7,243 bases of DNA from Pseudomonadota bacterium (GCA_023453655.1 JAEXTE010000314.1:1-7243); one strand, 5' to 3'. Shown: positions 1 through 7,243, counted from the stretch's first letter. Numbers and translations: made by a program. The notes: generated by a model from the sequence alone, not told the origin.

Positions 1-300
1 ACCCTGGTCGATACCGGCGTGGCCCTGCTGCACGCGATCAACGAACGCGTGGCCGGCGCGTACGGGGAGCGCCGCCGCGCGATGCCGCGCGCGCTGCGCC
101 CGGCCATCGCGGTGGCGACGATGCTGCTGGCGGTGTACGCGGCCACCGCCGTGGGCCTGGTCGACCTGATCGCCCGCGGCTACGGCACGCTGACCTGGTA
201 CTTCCTGGCCATCTACGTGCTGCCGCTGATGACCTGGGGCCTGTGGCTGCTGTGGCGTCGCGCGCCCGAGCGCGCACGCGCGGACGGGGGCGCACCCTGA
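1..300 (+). CDS. C-terminal part of an integral membrane protein (5' end outside window)
   Basis: The reading frame is open from the first base and ends at a TGA at 298-300, giving 99 residues. It has no credible start here: the GTG at 19 lies inside the continuous frame and has no ribosome binding site. Two strongly hydrophobic segments are visible, at about residues 33-57 and 63-85 of the fragment. They are separated by a short Gly/Arg loop and followed by a charged Arg-rich tail. A basic stretch (GERRRAMPRALR) precedes the first segment, which suggests a cytoplasmic loop there. The fragment begins with an amphipathic LVDTGVALLHAINERV helix. That helix and the TM pattern faintly recall the C-terminus of YkvI-type membrane proteins, but this is recollection, not an alignment. 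The serine hydrolase starts 17 bases after the stop, so the two genes are probably co-transcribed. Membrane location is well supported; the family is not. Confidence 0.75.
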   Translation, partial: TLVDTGVALLHAINERVAGAYGERRRAMPRALRPAIAVATMLLAVYAATAVGLVDLIARGYGTLTWYFLAIYVLPLMTWGLWLLWRRAPERARADGGAP

Positions 301-306
301 CATACC

Positions 307-312
307 GAGGAG
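307..312 (+). promoter_or_regulatory. Ribosome binding site of the serine hydrolase gene
   Basis: GAGGAG lies five bases before the ATG at 318. It decides the start: the frame stays open upstream to 243, but that extension overlaps the preceding gene, encodes an Arg/Ala-rich non-secretory sequence and has no such site. Confidence 0.8.
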
Positions 313-317
313 ACACC

Positions 318-1931
318 ATGCACGCGATCCGCAACCGCCTGCGCGCGATGGCCATCGCCCTCGCCGGCGCTGGCCTGTTCGCCATACCGGCATTCGCCGC
401 GCCGCCCGAAGGCTTCGATGCCCGCGTCGAGCAGGCGATGCGCTCGCGCGACGTGCCGGGCATGGCCATCGCCATCGTCGAGGACGGGCAGGTCACGCTG
501 GCGAAGGGCTATGGCGTGCGCGCGATCGGCGGCGACGCGCCGGTCGACGCCGACACCCTCTTCCCCACCGGTTCGACGGGCAAGGCGGTGACCGCGGCCG
601 CGCTGGCCCTGCTGGTCGATGAAGGCAGGCTGGGATGGGACGACCGGGTGATCGACCACCTGCCGGACTTCCGCATGTACGACGCCTGGGTCACCCGCGA
701 GATGACGGTGCGCGACCTGCTCGTCCATCGCAGCGGCCTCGCGCTGGGCGCCGGCGACCTGCTGTTCATCCCGCGCAGCTCGCGCAGCCGCGCCGACATC
801 GTGCGCGCGCTGCGCCACATCCGCCCGGCCACCAGCTTCCGCAGCGGCTACGCCTACGACAACATCCTGTACATCGTCGCCGGCGAACTGGTCGCGGCGG
901 TGAGCGGGCAGGACTGGGAGTCGTTCGTGCGCGATCGCATCTTCGCCCCGCTCGGCATGCGCACGGCCGTCAGCCACGAGAACGACCGCTTCGCCAACCC
1001 CAACCGGGCGCAACCGCACGCGCGCCTGGATCCGCGCTTGCGCGGCCTCGGCCCGCAGCAGCGGCTGGCCGAGCGCGAAGGCCTCGGCCAGGTCGGCGCG
1101 CCGGCGGGCGGGCTGTCGTGGAGCGCGAACGATTTCGCGCGCTGGCTGCAGGTCCAGCTGGGTCGCGGCGCGCTGCCGGGCGGGAACGGCCGGCTGTACA
1201 GCGAGGCGGCGGCGCAGGAGATGTGGACGCCGCAGGTGCAGGTCCCGATCCGGCCCTATCCCGAGCCGATCGCGGTGCTCACCCCGCAGTTCTCCGGCTA
1301 CGCGCTGGGCTGGAACGTGCAGGACTACCGCGGGGTGAAGGTGGTGCAGCACGGCGGCGCCGTGTTCGGCGTGCTGGCCTTCGTGGCGCTGGTGCCCGAG
1401 CGCGGGGTCGGGATCGCGCTGCAGATCAACTCCGAGGACGTGGAGGTGATCCGCGGCCTCGCCCACGAACTGCTCGACCATTACCTGGCACTGGAGCCGC
1501 GCGACTGGGTCGCCGATTTCACCGAGTGGAACCGGGCGCGCCTGGCCGGCGGCCTGGCCGCACTGGAGTCGATGGGCACGACGCGACGCAAGGCCTCGCG
1601 GCCTTCGCTGCCGCTGGCCGCCTATGCAGGGCGCTACGCAGACGCCTGGTACGGCCCCATCGCGATCGAGCACGCCGGCGGCCGGCTGCGGATCGACTTC
1701 TCGCAGACCCCCGGCATGACCGGCACGCTCAGCCACTGGCAGTACGACACCTTCCGCGCCGACTGGGACGATGCCGCGATCGAGCCGGCCTACGTCAGCT
1801 TCGCGCTGGACGCGGAGGGCGCGGTATCGCGCATCACCATGAAGGCGGCCTCGCCGACGGCGGATTTCAGCTACGACTACCACGACCTGCTGTTCGAGCC
1901 GCTGCCGGAGCAGCCCGCCGGCAGGCGCTAG
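318..1931 (+). CDS. Secreted serine hydrolase, class C beta-lactamase/PBP-like, with DUF3471-like C-terminal domain
   Basis: The product has 537 residues. The N-terminus is a Sec-type signal peptide: basic MHAIRNRLR, a hydrophobic core at about 10-24, and a likely cleavage after A25-F-A27. The mature protein is therefore probably periplasmic or secreted. Residues about 33-395 match the beta-lactamase-related serine hydrolase fold (PF00144). The nucleophile motif is S86-T-G-K89. The second motif is Y180-D-N182, and the third is H345-G-G347 in place of the KTG of true beta-lactamases. Residues about 430-530 read as the DUF3471 beta-rich domain often attached to this family. By family knowledge such enzymes act as peptidases (S12), esterases or amidases through an acyl-enzyme; the substrate cannot be told from sequence. 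It is unlikely to be a resistance beta-lactamase, given the length and the extra domain. The start was chosen from the ribosome binding site and signal peptide. It ends with TAG, 79 bases before prlC. Confidence 0.9.
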   Translation: MHAIRNRLRAMAIALAGAGLFAIPAFAAPPEGFDARVEQAMRSRDVPGMAIAIVEDGQVTLAKGYGVRAIGGDAPVDADTLFPTGSTGKAVTAAALALLVDEGRLGWDDRVIDHLPDFRMYDAWVTREMTVRDLLVHRSGLALGAGDLLFIPRSSRSRADIVRALRHIRPATSFRSGYAYDNILYIVAGELVAAVSGQDWESFVRDRIFAPLGMRTAVSHENDRFANPNRAQPHARLDPRLRGLGPQQRLAEREGLGQVGAPAGGLSWSANDFARWLQVQLGRGALPGGNGRLYSEAAAQEMWTPQVQVPIRPYPEPIAVLTPQFSGYALGWNVQDYRGVKVVQHGGAVFGVLAFVALVPERGVGIALQINSEDVEVIRGLAHELLDHYLALEPRDWVADFTEWNRARLAGGLAALESMGTTRRKASRPSLPLAAYAGRYADAWYGPIAIEHAGGRLRIDFSQTPGMTGTLSHWQYDTFRADWDDAAIEPAYVSFALDAEGAVSRITMKAASPTADFSYDYHDLLFEPLPEQPAGRR

Positions 1932-1956
1932 CGCCCACGGTCACCGCGCGTTCCGC

Positions 1957-2008
1957 CGGCACGGCGGGGGGCGTGGCATCCTGCGTGTCCCCCCGCCGCA
2001 CCGTGCCG
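1957..2008. repeat. Long GC inverted repeat in the leader of prlC
   Basis: Between the hydrolase stop and the prlC start lies an imperfect inverted repeat. CGGCGGGGGG (1962-1971) pairs perfectly over 10 bp with CCCCCCGCCG (1989-1998), around a 17-base loop. After a 5-base bulge on the right arm (1999-2003), CGGCA (1957-1961) pairs with TGCCG (2004-2008). The structure ends two bases before the prlC ATG. No T-run follows, so it is not a standard intrinsic terminator for the upstream gene. As RNA it would bury the region where a ribosome binding site should be, and none is visible there. A role in attenuation, translational control or Rho-independent pausing is possible but only inferred. In DNA this GC-rich, chance stems are more likely than usual. 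Confidence 0.55.
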
Positions 2009-2010
2009 CC

Positions 2011-4041
2011 ATGACCGCCAACCCGCTGCTCGACTTTTCCGGCCTCCCGCGTTTCGACGCGATCCGTCCGGAGCACGTGGCGCCGGCCATCGACGCGCTG
2101 CTGGCCGAGGCCGAAGCCGCCGTCCGCGCAGCCGAGGCCGTCTCGCCCGTGACCTGGGACAGCTTCGTGGCGCCGCTGGACGATGCCACCGAACGCCTGG
2201 CCCGGGCCTGGGGCCAGGTCGGCCACCTCGAGGCGGTGGCCAACACCGCCGAGCTGCGCGCGGCCTACAACGAGGCGCTGCCGCGGGTCTCCCGCTTCTG
2301 GAGCGCGCTGGGGCAGAACCTGGCGCTGTTCGCGCAGTACCGCCGGCTTGCCGACGGCCCCGACTTCGCCGGCTTCGACCCTGCGCGCCGCAAGGTGGTG
2401 GAGAATGCGCTGCGCGATTTCCGCCTCGGCGGCGCCGAACTCCCGGACGACGACAAGGCGCGTTTCGCCGCGATCCGCGAGGAGCTGTCCGCGCTGTCGG
2501 CGAAGTACTCGCAGAACGTGCTCGACGCCACCGATGCCTGGTCGCTGTACGTGGACGACGAGGCGCGCCTGTCCGGCCTGCCGGCCGACGTGCGCGCCGC
2601 CTGCCGGGCGGCGGCGGAGAAGGACGGCCGCGCCGGCTGGAAGCTGGGCCTGCAGATGCCGGTCTACCTGCCGGTGCAGGCCTATGCCGACGACCGCGCG
2701 CTACGCGCGACGCTGTACCGCGCCAACGCCGTGCGCGCCTCCGAGCTGGGCGAGGACCCGGCGCTCGACAACAGCCCCCTGATCGCGCGCATCCTCGCGC
2801 TGCGCGCCGAGCTGGCCGCGCTACTGGGCTTCGACGGCTACGCGGCCTATTCGCTCGCCACCAAGATGGCCGACACGCCGGACGAGGTGTTGGCGTTCCT
2901 GCGCGATCTCGCGGCGCGGGCCCGCCCGCATGCCCAGCGCGACCGCGCCGAACTCGAGGCGTTCGCCCGCGAGCAGCTGGGGCTGGAAACACTCGAGGCC
3001 TGGGACCTGGCCTACGTCTCGGAGAAGCTCAAGCAGGCGCGCTACAGCTTCTCGGCGCAGGAGGTGAAACAGTACTTCACCGAGCCGAAGGTGCTCGCGG
3101 GCCTGTTCGGCCTGATCCACGACCTCTACGGCCTGCGCGTCGAACCGGACACCGCGCCGGTCTGGCACGAGGACGTGCGCTTCTACCGCCTGGTCGACGG
3201 CGATGGCGCGCTGGTCGGCCAGTTCTACCTCGACGCCTATGCGCGCGAGGGCAAGCGCGGCGGTGCGTGGATGGACGACTGCCGCAACCGCCGCGTGCGC
3301 GCCGGGCGCACGCAGACGCCGGTCGTGTACCTGGTCTGCAACTTCGGACGCGGCGTGGACGGCAGGCCGGCGACGCTGACGCATTCGGACGTGACCACGC
3401 TGTTCCACGAGATGGGCCACGGCCTCCACCAGCTCCTGACCCGCATCGGCGAACTCGGCGTCGCCGGGATCAACGGCGTGGAGTGGGACGCAGTGGAGCT
3501 GCCGAGCCAGTTCATGGAGAACTTCTGCTGGGAATGGCCGCGGCTGGAGGCGATGACCGCCCACGTCGACAGCGGCCAGCCACTGCCGCGTGCGCTGTTC
3601 GAACGCATGCTGGCGGCGAAGCACTACCAGAGCGGCATGTTCACCGTGCGCCAGCTGGAGTTCGCGCTGTTCGACATGCTGCTGCATGCGGGCCCCGCGC
3701 CCACGATCGCGCAGGTGCAGGCATTGCTCGACCGGGTGCGCGCCGAGGTGGCGGTCAACCTGCCGCCGGCGTGGAATCGATTCCAGCACCAGTTCAGCCA
3801 TATCTTCGCCGGCGGCTACGCGGCCGGCTACTACAGCTACAAGTGGGCCGAGGTGCTGAGCGCCGACGCCTATGCGGCGTTCGAGGAGGCGCCGGGGCAG
3901 GAGGGCGAGATCGGCCGCCGGTTCCGCCACGAGGTGCTGGCCCGCGGCGGCAGCCGCAGCGCGGCCGACAACTTCCGCGCCTTCCGGGGACGCGCGCCCC
4001 GCATCGACGCGCTGCTGCGGCACTCGGGCATGGCCGGCTGA
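2011..4041 (+). CDS. prlC: Oligopeptidase A, M3 family zinc metallopeptidase
   Basis: The product has 676 residues, close to the 680 of E. coli oligopeptidase A. The start resembles that protein's opening (MTxNPLL, then a LPxF...PEHVxPA pattern), which supports the ATG at 2011. The N-terminal two-thirds is the mostly helical M3 region. The catalytic site is H466-E-M-G-H470 with E467 as catalytic base. E496, in the VELPSQ segment, is the third zinc ligand at the M3 spacing of 25 residues after the second His. Near the C-terminus H597 and the AGGY-AAGYYSY segment supply the conserved substrate-binding tyrosines Y603, Y607 and Y610. It has no signal peptide, so it is cytosolic. The family hydrolyses short peptides, including fragments of cleaved signal peptides. 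No Shine-Dalgarno sequence is visible before the ATG, and the leader is occupied by an inverted repeat. All key residues are intact. The alternative name is opdA. Confidence 0.96.
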   Translation: MTANPLLDFSGLPRFDAIRPEHVAPAIDALLAEAEAAVRAAEAVSPVTWDSFVAPLDDATERLARAWGQVGHLEAVANTAELRAAYNEALPRVSRFWSALGQNLALFAQYRRLADGPDFAGFDPARRKVVENALRDFRLGGAELPDDDKARFAAIREELSALSAKYSQNVLDATDAWSLYVDDEARLSGLPADVRAACRAAAEKDGRAGWKLGLQMPVYLPVQAYADDRALRATLYRANAVRASELGEDPALDNSPLIARILALRAELAALLGFDGYAAYSLATKMADTPDEVLAFLRDLAARARPHAQRDRAELEAFAREQLGLETLEAWDLAYVSEKLKQARYSFSAQEVKQYFTEPKVLAGLFGLIHDLYGLRVEPDTAPVWHEDVRFYRLVDGDGALVGQFYLDAYAREGKRGGAWMDDCRNRRVRAGRTQTPVVYLVCNFGRGVDGRPATLTHSDVTTLFHEMGHGLHQLLTRIGELGVAGINGVEWDAVELPSQFMENFCWEWPRLEAMTAHVDSGQPLPRALFERMLAAKHYQSGMFTVRQLEFALFDMLLHAGPAPTIAQVQALLDRVRAEVAVNLPPAWNRFQHQFSHIFAGGYAAGYYSYKWAEVLSADAYAAFEEAPGQEGEIGRRFRHEVLARGGSRSAADNFRAFRGRAPRIDALLRHSGMAG

Positions 4042-4053
4042 GGCGATGCGCGT

Positions 4054-4069
4054 GCCGCGTTGACGCGGC
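4054..4069. repeat. Short perfect hairpin downstream of prlC
   Basis: GCCGCG and CGCGGC form a perfect 6-bp stem around the loop TTGA. It begins 13 bases after the prlC stop and can be extended by two G-T wobble pairs on the RNA. Only two T residues follow, so it is at best a weak terminator. It overlaps the candidate -35 box of the opgDH promoter and could equally be an operator-like palindrome or a chance GC stem. Confidence 0.4.
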
Positions 4070-4091
4070 GTTAAGGAGCCGCCCGTCTAAT
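4060..4091 (+). promoter_or_regulatory. Candidate sigma-70 promoter for opgD-opgH
   Basis: TTGACG (4060-4065) fits the -35 consensus in five of six positions, and TCTAAT (4086-4091) fits the -10 in five of six. The spacer is 20 bases, longer than the optimal 17, so the -35 assignment is doubtful and the -10 is the stronger element. Transcription would begin near 4098, leaving a leader of about 30 bases that includes the opgD ribosome binding site. This is one of the few AT-containing stretches in the region and sits in the only gap before opgD. It supports independent transcription of opgDH from prlC, but it is an inference from two short motifs. Confidence 0.4.
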
Positions 4092-4115
4092 GGTGCGCGG
4101 TTCCCCACCTCCCCC

Positions 4116-4120
4116 AGAGG
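4116..4120 (+). promoter_or_regulatory. Ribosome binding site for the TTG start of opgD
   Basis: AGAGG lies six bases before the TTG at 4127. The frame is closed upstream by a TAA at 4088-4090, and there is no ATG or GTG in frame between that stop and the TTG. This site therefore supports the unusual start codon. Confidence 0.7.
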
Positions 4121-4126
4121 CCGCCC

Positions 4127-5659
4127 TTGCGTCGCCGCCAACTGATCGCGGCCGGTATCTCGATGCCGCTGCTGCTGGCATGGCCCGTGCGCGCCCCATG
4201 GGCCGCGCCTGCCGCCGCCGCCGCGCCGTTCGATGCCGACACCGTCCCCGCGCTGGCCCGCGCCCTGGCCGGCCAGCCGTACGAACCGCCGTCGCGTACG
4301 CTGCCGGCGGCGCTGGACGCGATCAGCTACGACCAGTTCCGCGACTACCGGTTCCGCCCCGAACAGGCGCTGTGGCGCGAGGACGGCGTCCCGTTCCAGG
4401 CCCAGCTGTTCCACCGCGGCTTCATCTTCAAGGAGCGCGTCGACCTGCACCTGGTCGACGGCGACCGGGCCACGCCGCTGGCGTATCGCCGCGAGCGCTT
4501 CGACTTCGGCCCGCAGCCGCCGCCGCCCGACGATCCCGCACTGGGCCACGCCGGCTTCCGCCTGCATGCGCCGCTCAACCGTGCCGACTACTACGACGAG
4601 CTGTGCGTGTTCCTCGGCGCCAGCTATTTCCGGGCGGTCGCGCGCGGGCTGGCCTACGGCCTGTCGGCGCGCGGTCTGGCGCTGGGCAGCGGCGACCCGG
4701 GCCCGGAGGAATTCCCGCTGTTCCGCGCGTTCTGGCTGGAGCGGCCGGCGCCCGGCGCCACGTCGATGGTGGTGCATGCGCTGCTCGACAGCCCCAGCGT
4801 GGCCGGCGCCTATCGCTTCATCGTCGCGCCCGCGGGCGAGGAAACGACGATGGATGTCGAAGCACGGCTGTTCCCGCGGGTGGATCTGCGCAACGCCGGC
4901 ATCGCGCCGCTGACGAGCATGTTCGAGTTCGATGCGGGCGACCGCGCCGGCGTCGACGACTTCCGTCCCGCGGTGCACGACTCCGACGGGCTGGCCATCC
5001 TCAACGGCGCCGGCGAACAGGTCTGGAGGCCGCTGCGCAATCCGCCGCAGGTCGCGCACAGCGGCTTCGTCGACGACAGCCCGCGCGGCTTCGGGCTGAT
5101 GCAGCGCAAGCGCGATTTCGCGGACTTCCAGGACGCCGAGGCGCGCTACGAGCAGCGGCCCAGCGCCTGGGTCGAGCCGCTGGGCGACTGGGGCGCCGGC
5201 GAGGTGCACCTGGTCGAACTGCCCACCGGTAACGAATTCGCCGACAACATCGTCGCGTTCTGGCGACCGCGCGCGCCGCTGGCCGCCGGCCGCGAGCATC
5301 GCTTCGCCTACCGCCTGCACTGGTGCGCCGACCATGCCTGGCTGCCGCGGCTGGCGCGCGCGGTCGCCACGCGCTGCGGCCAGGCCGACGCCGACGGCCC
5401 GGCGCCGCGCCAGTACGTGGTCGATTTCGCCGGCGGCGGCCTGGATGCGCTCGCGCCCGATGCCGCGCCGCGCGTCGAGGCGCAGGCCTCGGCGGGCGAG
5501 CTGCGCAATCCGGTGGCCTACCGCCTGGCCAACGGCCGCTGGCGGCTGTCGTTCGAACTGCTGCCCGGCCAGGCCGAGGTGGTGGAACTGCGTGCGCGCC
5601 TGCTCGCCGCCGATGGCGCGGCGCTGTCCGAAACCTGGCTGTCGCGATGGCCGGCATGA
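4127..5659 (+). CDS. opgD: Periplasmic glucan biosynthesis protein OpgD (MdoG/MdoD family, GH186), Tat-exported
   Basis: The product has 510 residues and starts at TTG. The N-terminus carries a twin-arginine motif (R3-R4-Q-L-I), a hydrophobic core at about 7-20 and an Ala-rich stretch at about 24-33 with possible cleavage. Tat export is typical of OpgD, whereas E. coli OpgG has a plain Sec signal. The mature part aligns by eye with OpgG/OpgD throughout: LGASYFRA (163-170), YGLSARGLA (177-185), [14 protein letters not shown] (194-207), PLTSMFEF (261-268), HDSDGL (284-289), RPSAWVEP (344-351), DNIVAFW (373-379) and a C-terminal Ig-like domain ending in LSETW. Acidic residues D285, D287 and D373 lie in conserved segments where the family's catalytic Asp residues are plausible, but I could not align numbering. 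GH186 members cut or cyclise beta-1,2-glucan in the periplasm. The Xanthomonas campestris homologue closes the 16-glucose ring with an alpha-1,6 bond. The gene overlaps opgH by four bases. Family assignment is firm; OpgD over OpgG rests on the Tat signal and the lineage. Confidence 0.93.
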   Translation: MRRRQLIAAGISMPLLLAWPVRAPWAAPAAAAAPFDADTVPALARALAGQPYEPPSRTLPAALDAISYDQFRDYRFRPEQALWREDGVPFQAQLFHRGFIFKERVDLHLVDGDRATPLAYRRERFDFGPQPPPPDDPALGHAGFRLHAPLNRADYYDELCVFLGASYFRAVARGLAYGLSARGLALGSGDPGPEEFPLFRAFWLERPAPGATSMVVHALLDSPSVAGAYRFIVAPAGEETTMDVEARLFPRVDLRNAGIAPLTSMFEFDAGDRAGVDDFRPAVHDSDGLAILNGAGEQVWRPLRNPPQVAHSGFVDDSPRGFGLMQRKRDFADFQDAEARYEQRPSAWVEPLGDWGAGEVHLVELPTGNEFADNIVAFWRPRAPLAAGREHRFAYRLHWCADHAWLPRLARAVATRCGQADADGPAPRQYVVDFAGGGLDALAPDAAPRVEAQASAGELRNPVAYRLANGRWRLSFELLPGQAEVVELRARLLAADGAALSETWLSRWPA

Positions 5660-7243
5660 GCGTGTCGGCCGCGCCGGCGATGGAGGAGCGGTTGGACCAC
5701 ACCCCCTGGCTGCCGCCGGAAGCGCCGCTGGAGATGCCGGTGCAGGACCTGCGCCACGGGCGCCTGGCCAATCCCGTGCTGCCCAGCACCCCGCCGCGCA
5801 TGGGCCTGCGCCGGGCGGCCGTCTTCGGAGGGACCGCGCTGCTGGGGCTCACCGCGGCCTGGCAACTGTGGTGGCTGCTGCGCACGGACGGCATCGTGCT
5901 GCTGGAGGGGGTGCTGCTGGCGCTGTTCGTGCCGCTGTTCGCCTGGGTGGCGCTGTCGTTCGCCAGCGCCGTGCCCGGCTTCTTCCGCGTGCTGCGGCAC
6001 CGGCCGCTGCGGCTGGGGCTGGCGACCGATGGCCCGCTGCCGGAACTGTCGACGCGCACCGCCCTGCTGGTGCCGGTGTACAACGAGGATCCGCGCCGCA
6101 CCTTCGCCGGCGTGCAGGCGGTCCTGGAGTCGGTGGTGGCGACCGGGCAGGGCGCCTGCTTCGACGTCTTCATCCTCAGCGACACGCGGCGCGTGGAGAT
6201 CGCCGAGGCCGAGGAGCATGCCTTCCTCGCGTTGCGCCGGGCGATGGGCGATTCGATCGGCGTGTACTACCGGCGCCGCCGCGACAACGCCGAGCGCAAG
6301 GCCGGCAACATCGCCGGCTGGGTGCGCAGCTTCGGCGGCGCCTTCGCGCAGATGCTGATCCTCGACGCGGACAGCCTGATGGAGGGCGCGACGATCGTCC
6401 GCCTGGCCGGTGCGATGGAGCGCAACCCGGACGTGGCCCTGATCCAGACCCTGCCGCTGGTGGTCAACGGCAATACCGTGTTCGCGCGCATGCAGCAGTT
6501 CTCCGGGCGCGTCTACGGTCCGGTGATCGCGCACGGCGTGGCCTGGTGGCACGGCGCGGAGAGCAACTACTGGGGCCACAACGCGATGATCCGTACCCGC
6601 GCCTTCGCCGCCTGCGCGGGCCTGCCGACGCTGGACGGGCGCGCGCCGTTCGGGGGCAACGTGCTCAGCCACGACTTCGTCGAGGCCGCGCTGATGCGAC
6701 GCGGCGGCTGGGCCCTGCACATGGAGCCGGGCCTGGGCGGCAGCTACGAGGAGGGGCCGCCGTCGCTGACCGACATGCTGGTGCGCGACCGGCGCTGGTG
6801 CCAGGGCAACCTGCAGCACTCGCTGGTCGTGCCCGCGCGCGGCCTGCATCCGGTCAGCCGGCTGCACATGCTGGTCGGCATCGGCCACTACTTCACCGCC
6901 CCGATGTGGGCGATGCTGATGCTGGTCGGACTGGCGGTCCCGCTGCAGGCCGCCGGCGAGGAGGGGTACGCGCCGTTGGCGTACTGGCGCGAGGTCGATC
7001 CGTCGCGTTTCCTGTGGCTGTTCGGCCTGACCATGGCGCTGCTGTTCGGGCCCAAGCTGATGGGCCTGCTGGCCGCGCTGGTCGACGGCGACGCCCGTCG
7101 CCGGTTCGGCGGCGCGCTGCGGCTGCTCGCCGGCGCCCTGCTCGAGACGGTGCTGGCGGCGCTGATGGCGCCGATCACCATGTACCTGCAGTCGCGTGGC
7201 GTGGCCGAGGTGCTGGCCGGCAAGGATTCGGGCTGGGACGCGC
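5656..7243 (+). CDS. opgH: Glucan biosynthesis glucosyltransferase OpgH (MdoH/HrpM), 3' end outside window
   Basis: The frame is open from the ATG at 5656 to the window edge and gives 529 residues. Xanthomonas OpgH is about 645 residues, so roughly the last 110 are missing. This inner-membrane family 2 glycosyltransferase polymerises beta-1,2-linked glucose from UDP-glucose and passes the chain to the periplasm. Two membrane segments lie at about 53-75 and 80-106. The cytosolic catalytic domain follows, with the [10 protein letters not shown] opening (139-148), D176 in ILSDT, the metal-binding D237-A-D239, D340 in SHDFVEA, and R379-R-W-C-Q-G-N385 of the processive QxxRW type. Further membrane segments lie at about 405-430, 452-477 and 485-512. 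The last residues, GKDSGWDA, match the family and continue off the window. The ATGA overlap with opgD implies translational coupling. An in-frame ATG at 5647 would add three residues; neither start has a good Shine-Dalgarno sequence. The extended Pro-rich N-terminus of about 50 residues is cytosolic. Confidence 0.95.
   Translation, partial: MSVSAAPAMEERLDHTPWLPPEAPLEMPVQDLRHGRLANPVLPSTPPRMGLRRAAVFGGTALLGLTAAWQLWWLLRTDGIVLLEGVLLALFVPLFAWVALSFASAVPGFFRVLRHRPLRLGLATDGPLPELSTRTALLVPVYNEDPRRTFAGVQAVLESVVATGQGACFDVFILSDTRRVEIAEAEEHAFLALRRAMGDSIGVYYRRRRDNAERKAGNIAGWVRSFGGAFAQMLILDADSLMEGATIVRLAGAMERNPDVALIQTLPLVVNGNTVFARMQQFSGRVYGPVIAHGVAWWHGAESNYWGHNAMIRTRAFAACAGLPTLDGRAPFGGNVLSHDFVEAALMRRGGWALHMEPGLGGSYEEGPPSLTDMLVRDRRWCQGNLQHSLVVPARGLHPVSRLHMLVGIGHYFTAPMWAMLMLVGLAVPLQAAGEEGYAPLAYWREVDPSRFLWLFGLTMALLFGPKLMGLLAALVDGDARRRFGGALRLLAGALLETVLAALMAPITMYLQSRGVAEVLAGKDSGWDA

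Noticed and set aside
213..1883. 556-codon open frame on the - strand, opposite the serine hydrolase
   Set aside because: It lies fully antisense to a gene with intact motifs and signal peptide. The translation is Arg/Ala/His/Gln-rich with no recognisable domain. Long antisense frames are expected in DNA with such extreme third-position GC.
1974..1988. -10-like element (GCATCCT) before prlC
   Set aside because: It matches the consensus in only three of six positions, has no -35 partner, and sits in the loop of the inverted repeat. This is not enough to call a promoter.
1957..2008. Intrinsic terminator for the serine hydrolase gene
   Set aside because: The stem is strong, but no T-run follows and the right arm runs to the prlC start codon, so I list it only as an inverted repeat.
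635..2014. 459-codon + strand frame within the serine hydrolase
   Set aside because: The translation is mostly Arg, Ala, Pro and Gly, typical of a shifted frame of a GC-rich gene, and the true frame is clear. The same applies to the + frame at 3267-4145 inside prlC and the one at 4090-5232 inside opgD.
3794..5335. 513-codon open frame on the - strand, opposite the prlC end and opgD
   Set aside because: It is antisense to two well-recognised genes. Its sequence is low-complexity Arg/Ala/Gly/Pro with no domain and no fitting start, so it is a composition artefact.
5518..6888. 456-codon open frame on the - strand, opposite opgH
   Set aside because: It is the mirror of opgH, rich in His, Gln, Arg and Ala. 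The + strand frame has full glycosyltransferase motifs.
1..7243. Mobile element, phage, CRISPR array, toxin-antitoxin or defence system
   Set aside because: I found no transposase, integrase, terminal repeats, direct-repeat arrays or small paired genes. Base composition looks uniform, and all genes fit a housekeeping or envelope role.

Overview
The window is very GC-rich (roughly 70% by eye), with codon third positions almost all G or C. All recognisable genes lie on the + strand. The gene content and protein sequences suggest a gammaproteobacterium of the Xanthomonadaceae/Lysobacteraceae (Xanthomonas, Lysobacter or Luteimonas-like). The strongest reason is OpgH, which reads as a close relative of the Xanthomonas OpgH/HrpM protein as I remember it. 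It sits directly downstream of an OpgD-type protein. The genus cannot be fixed from this sequence alone.

Layout. Positions 1-300 hold the last 99 codons of an integral membrane protein whose 5' part lies outside the window. A secreted serine hydrolase of the class C beta-lactamase/penicillin-binding-protein type, with a C-terminal DUF3471-like domain, follows at 318-1931. After a 79-bp gap containing a long GC inverted repeat comes prlC/opdA (2011-4041), a cytosolic M3 zinc oligopeptidase. An 85-bp gap carries a small hairpin and a candidate promoter. Then come opgD (4127-5659), a Tat-exported periplasmic glucan protein starting at TTG, and opgH (5656-7243). opgH is the inner-membrane glucan glucosyltransferase; it overlaps opgD by four bases and runs off the right edge.

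Function. opgD and opgH form a translationally coupled pair for osmoregulated periplasmic glucan (OPG) synthesis. OpgH polymerises beta-1,2-glucan from UDP-glucose and moves it across the inner membrane. OpgD (family GH186) acts on the product in the periplasm. In Xanthomonas the known OPG is a cyclic 16-glucose ring closed by one alpha-1,6 linkage, and the Xanthomonas OpgD is known to perform that cyclisation, so a similar product is the natural hypothesis here. PrlC is a housekeeping enzyme that clears short peptides and signal-peptide fragments. The serine hydrolase has no assignable substrate.

I see no mobile element, CRISPR array, tRNA or rRNA, and no clearly undescribed system. The points of interest are the strong inverted repeat abutting the prlC start codon, the TTG/Tat start of opgD, the hairpin overlapping the candidate opgDH promoter, and the coupled opgD-opgH arrangement. 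No gap between genes exceeds 90 bases.
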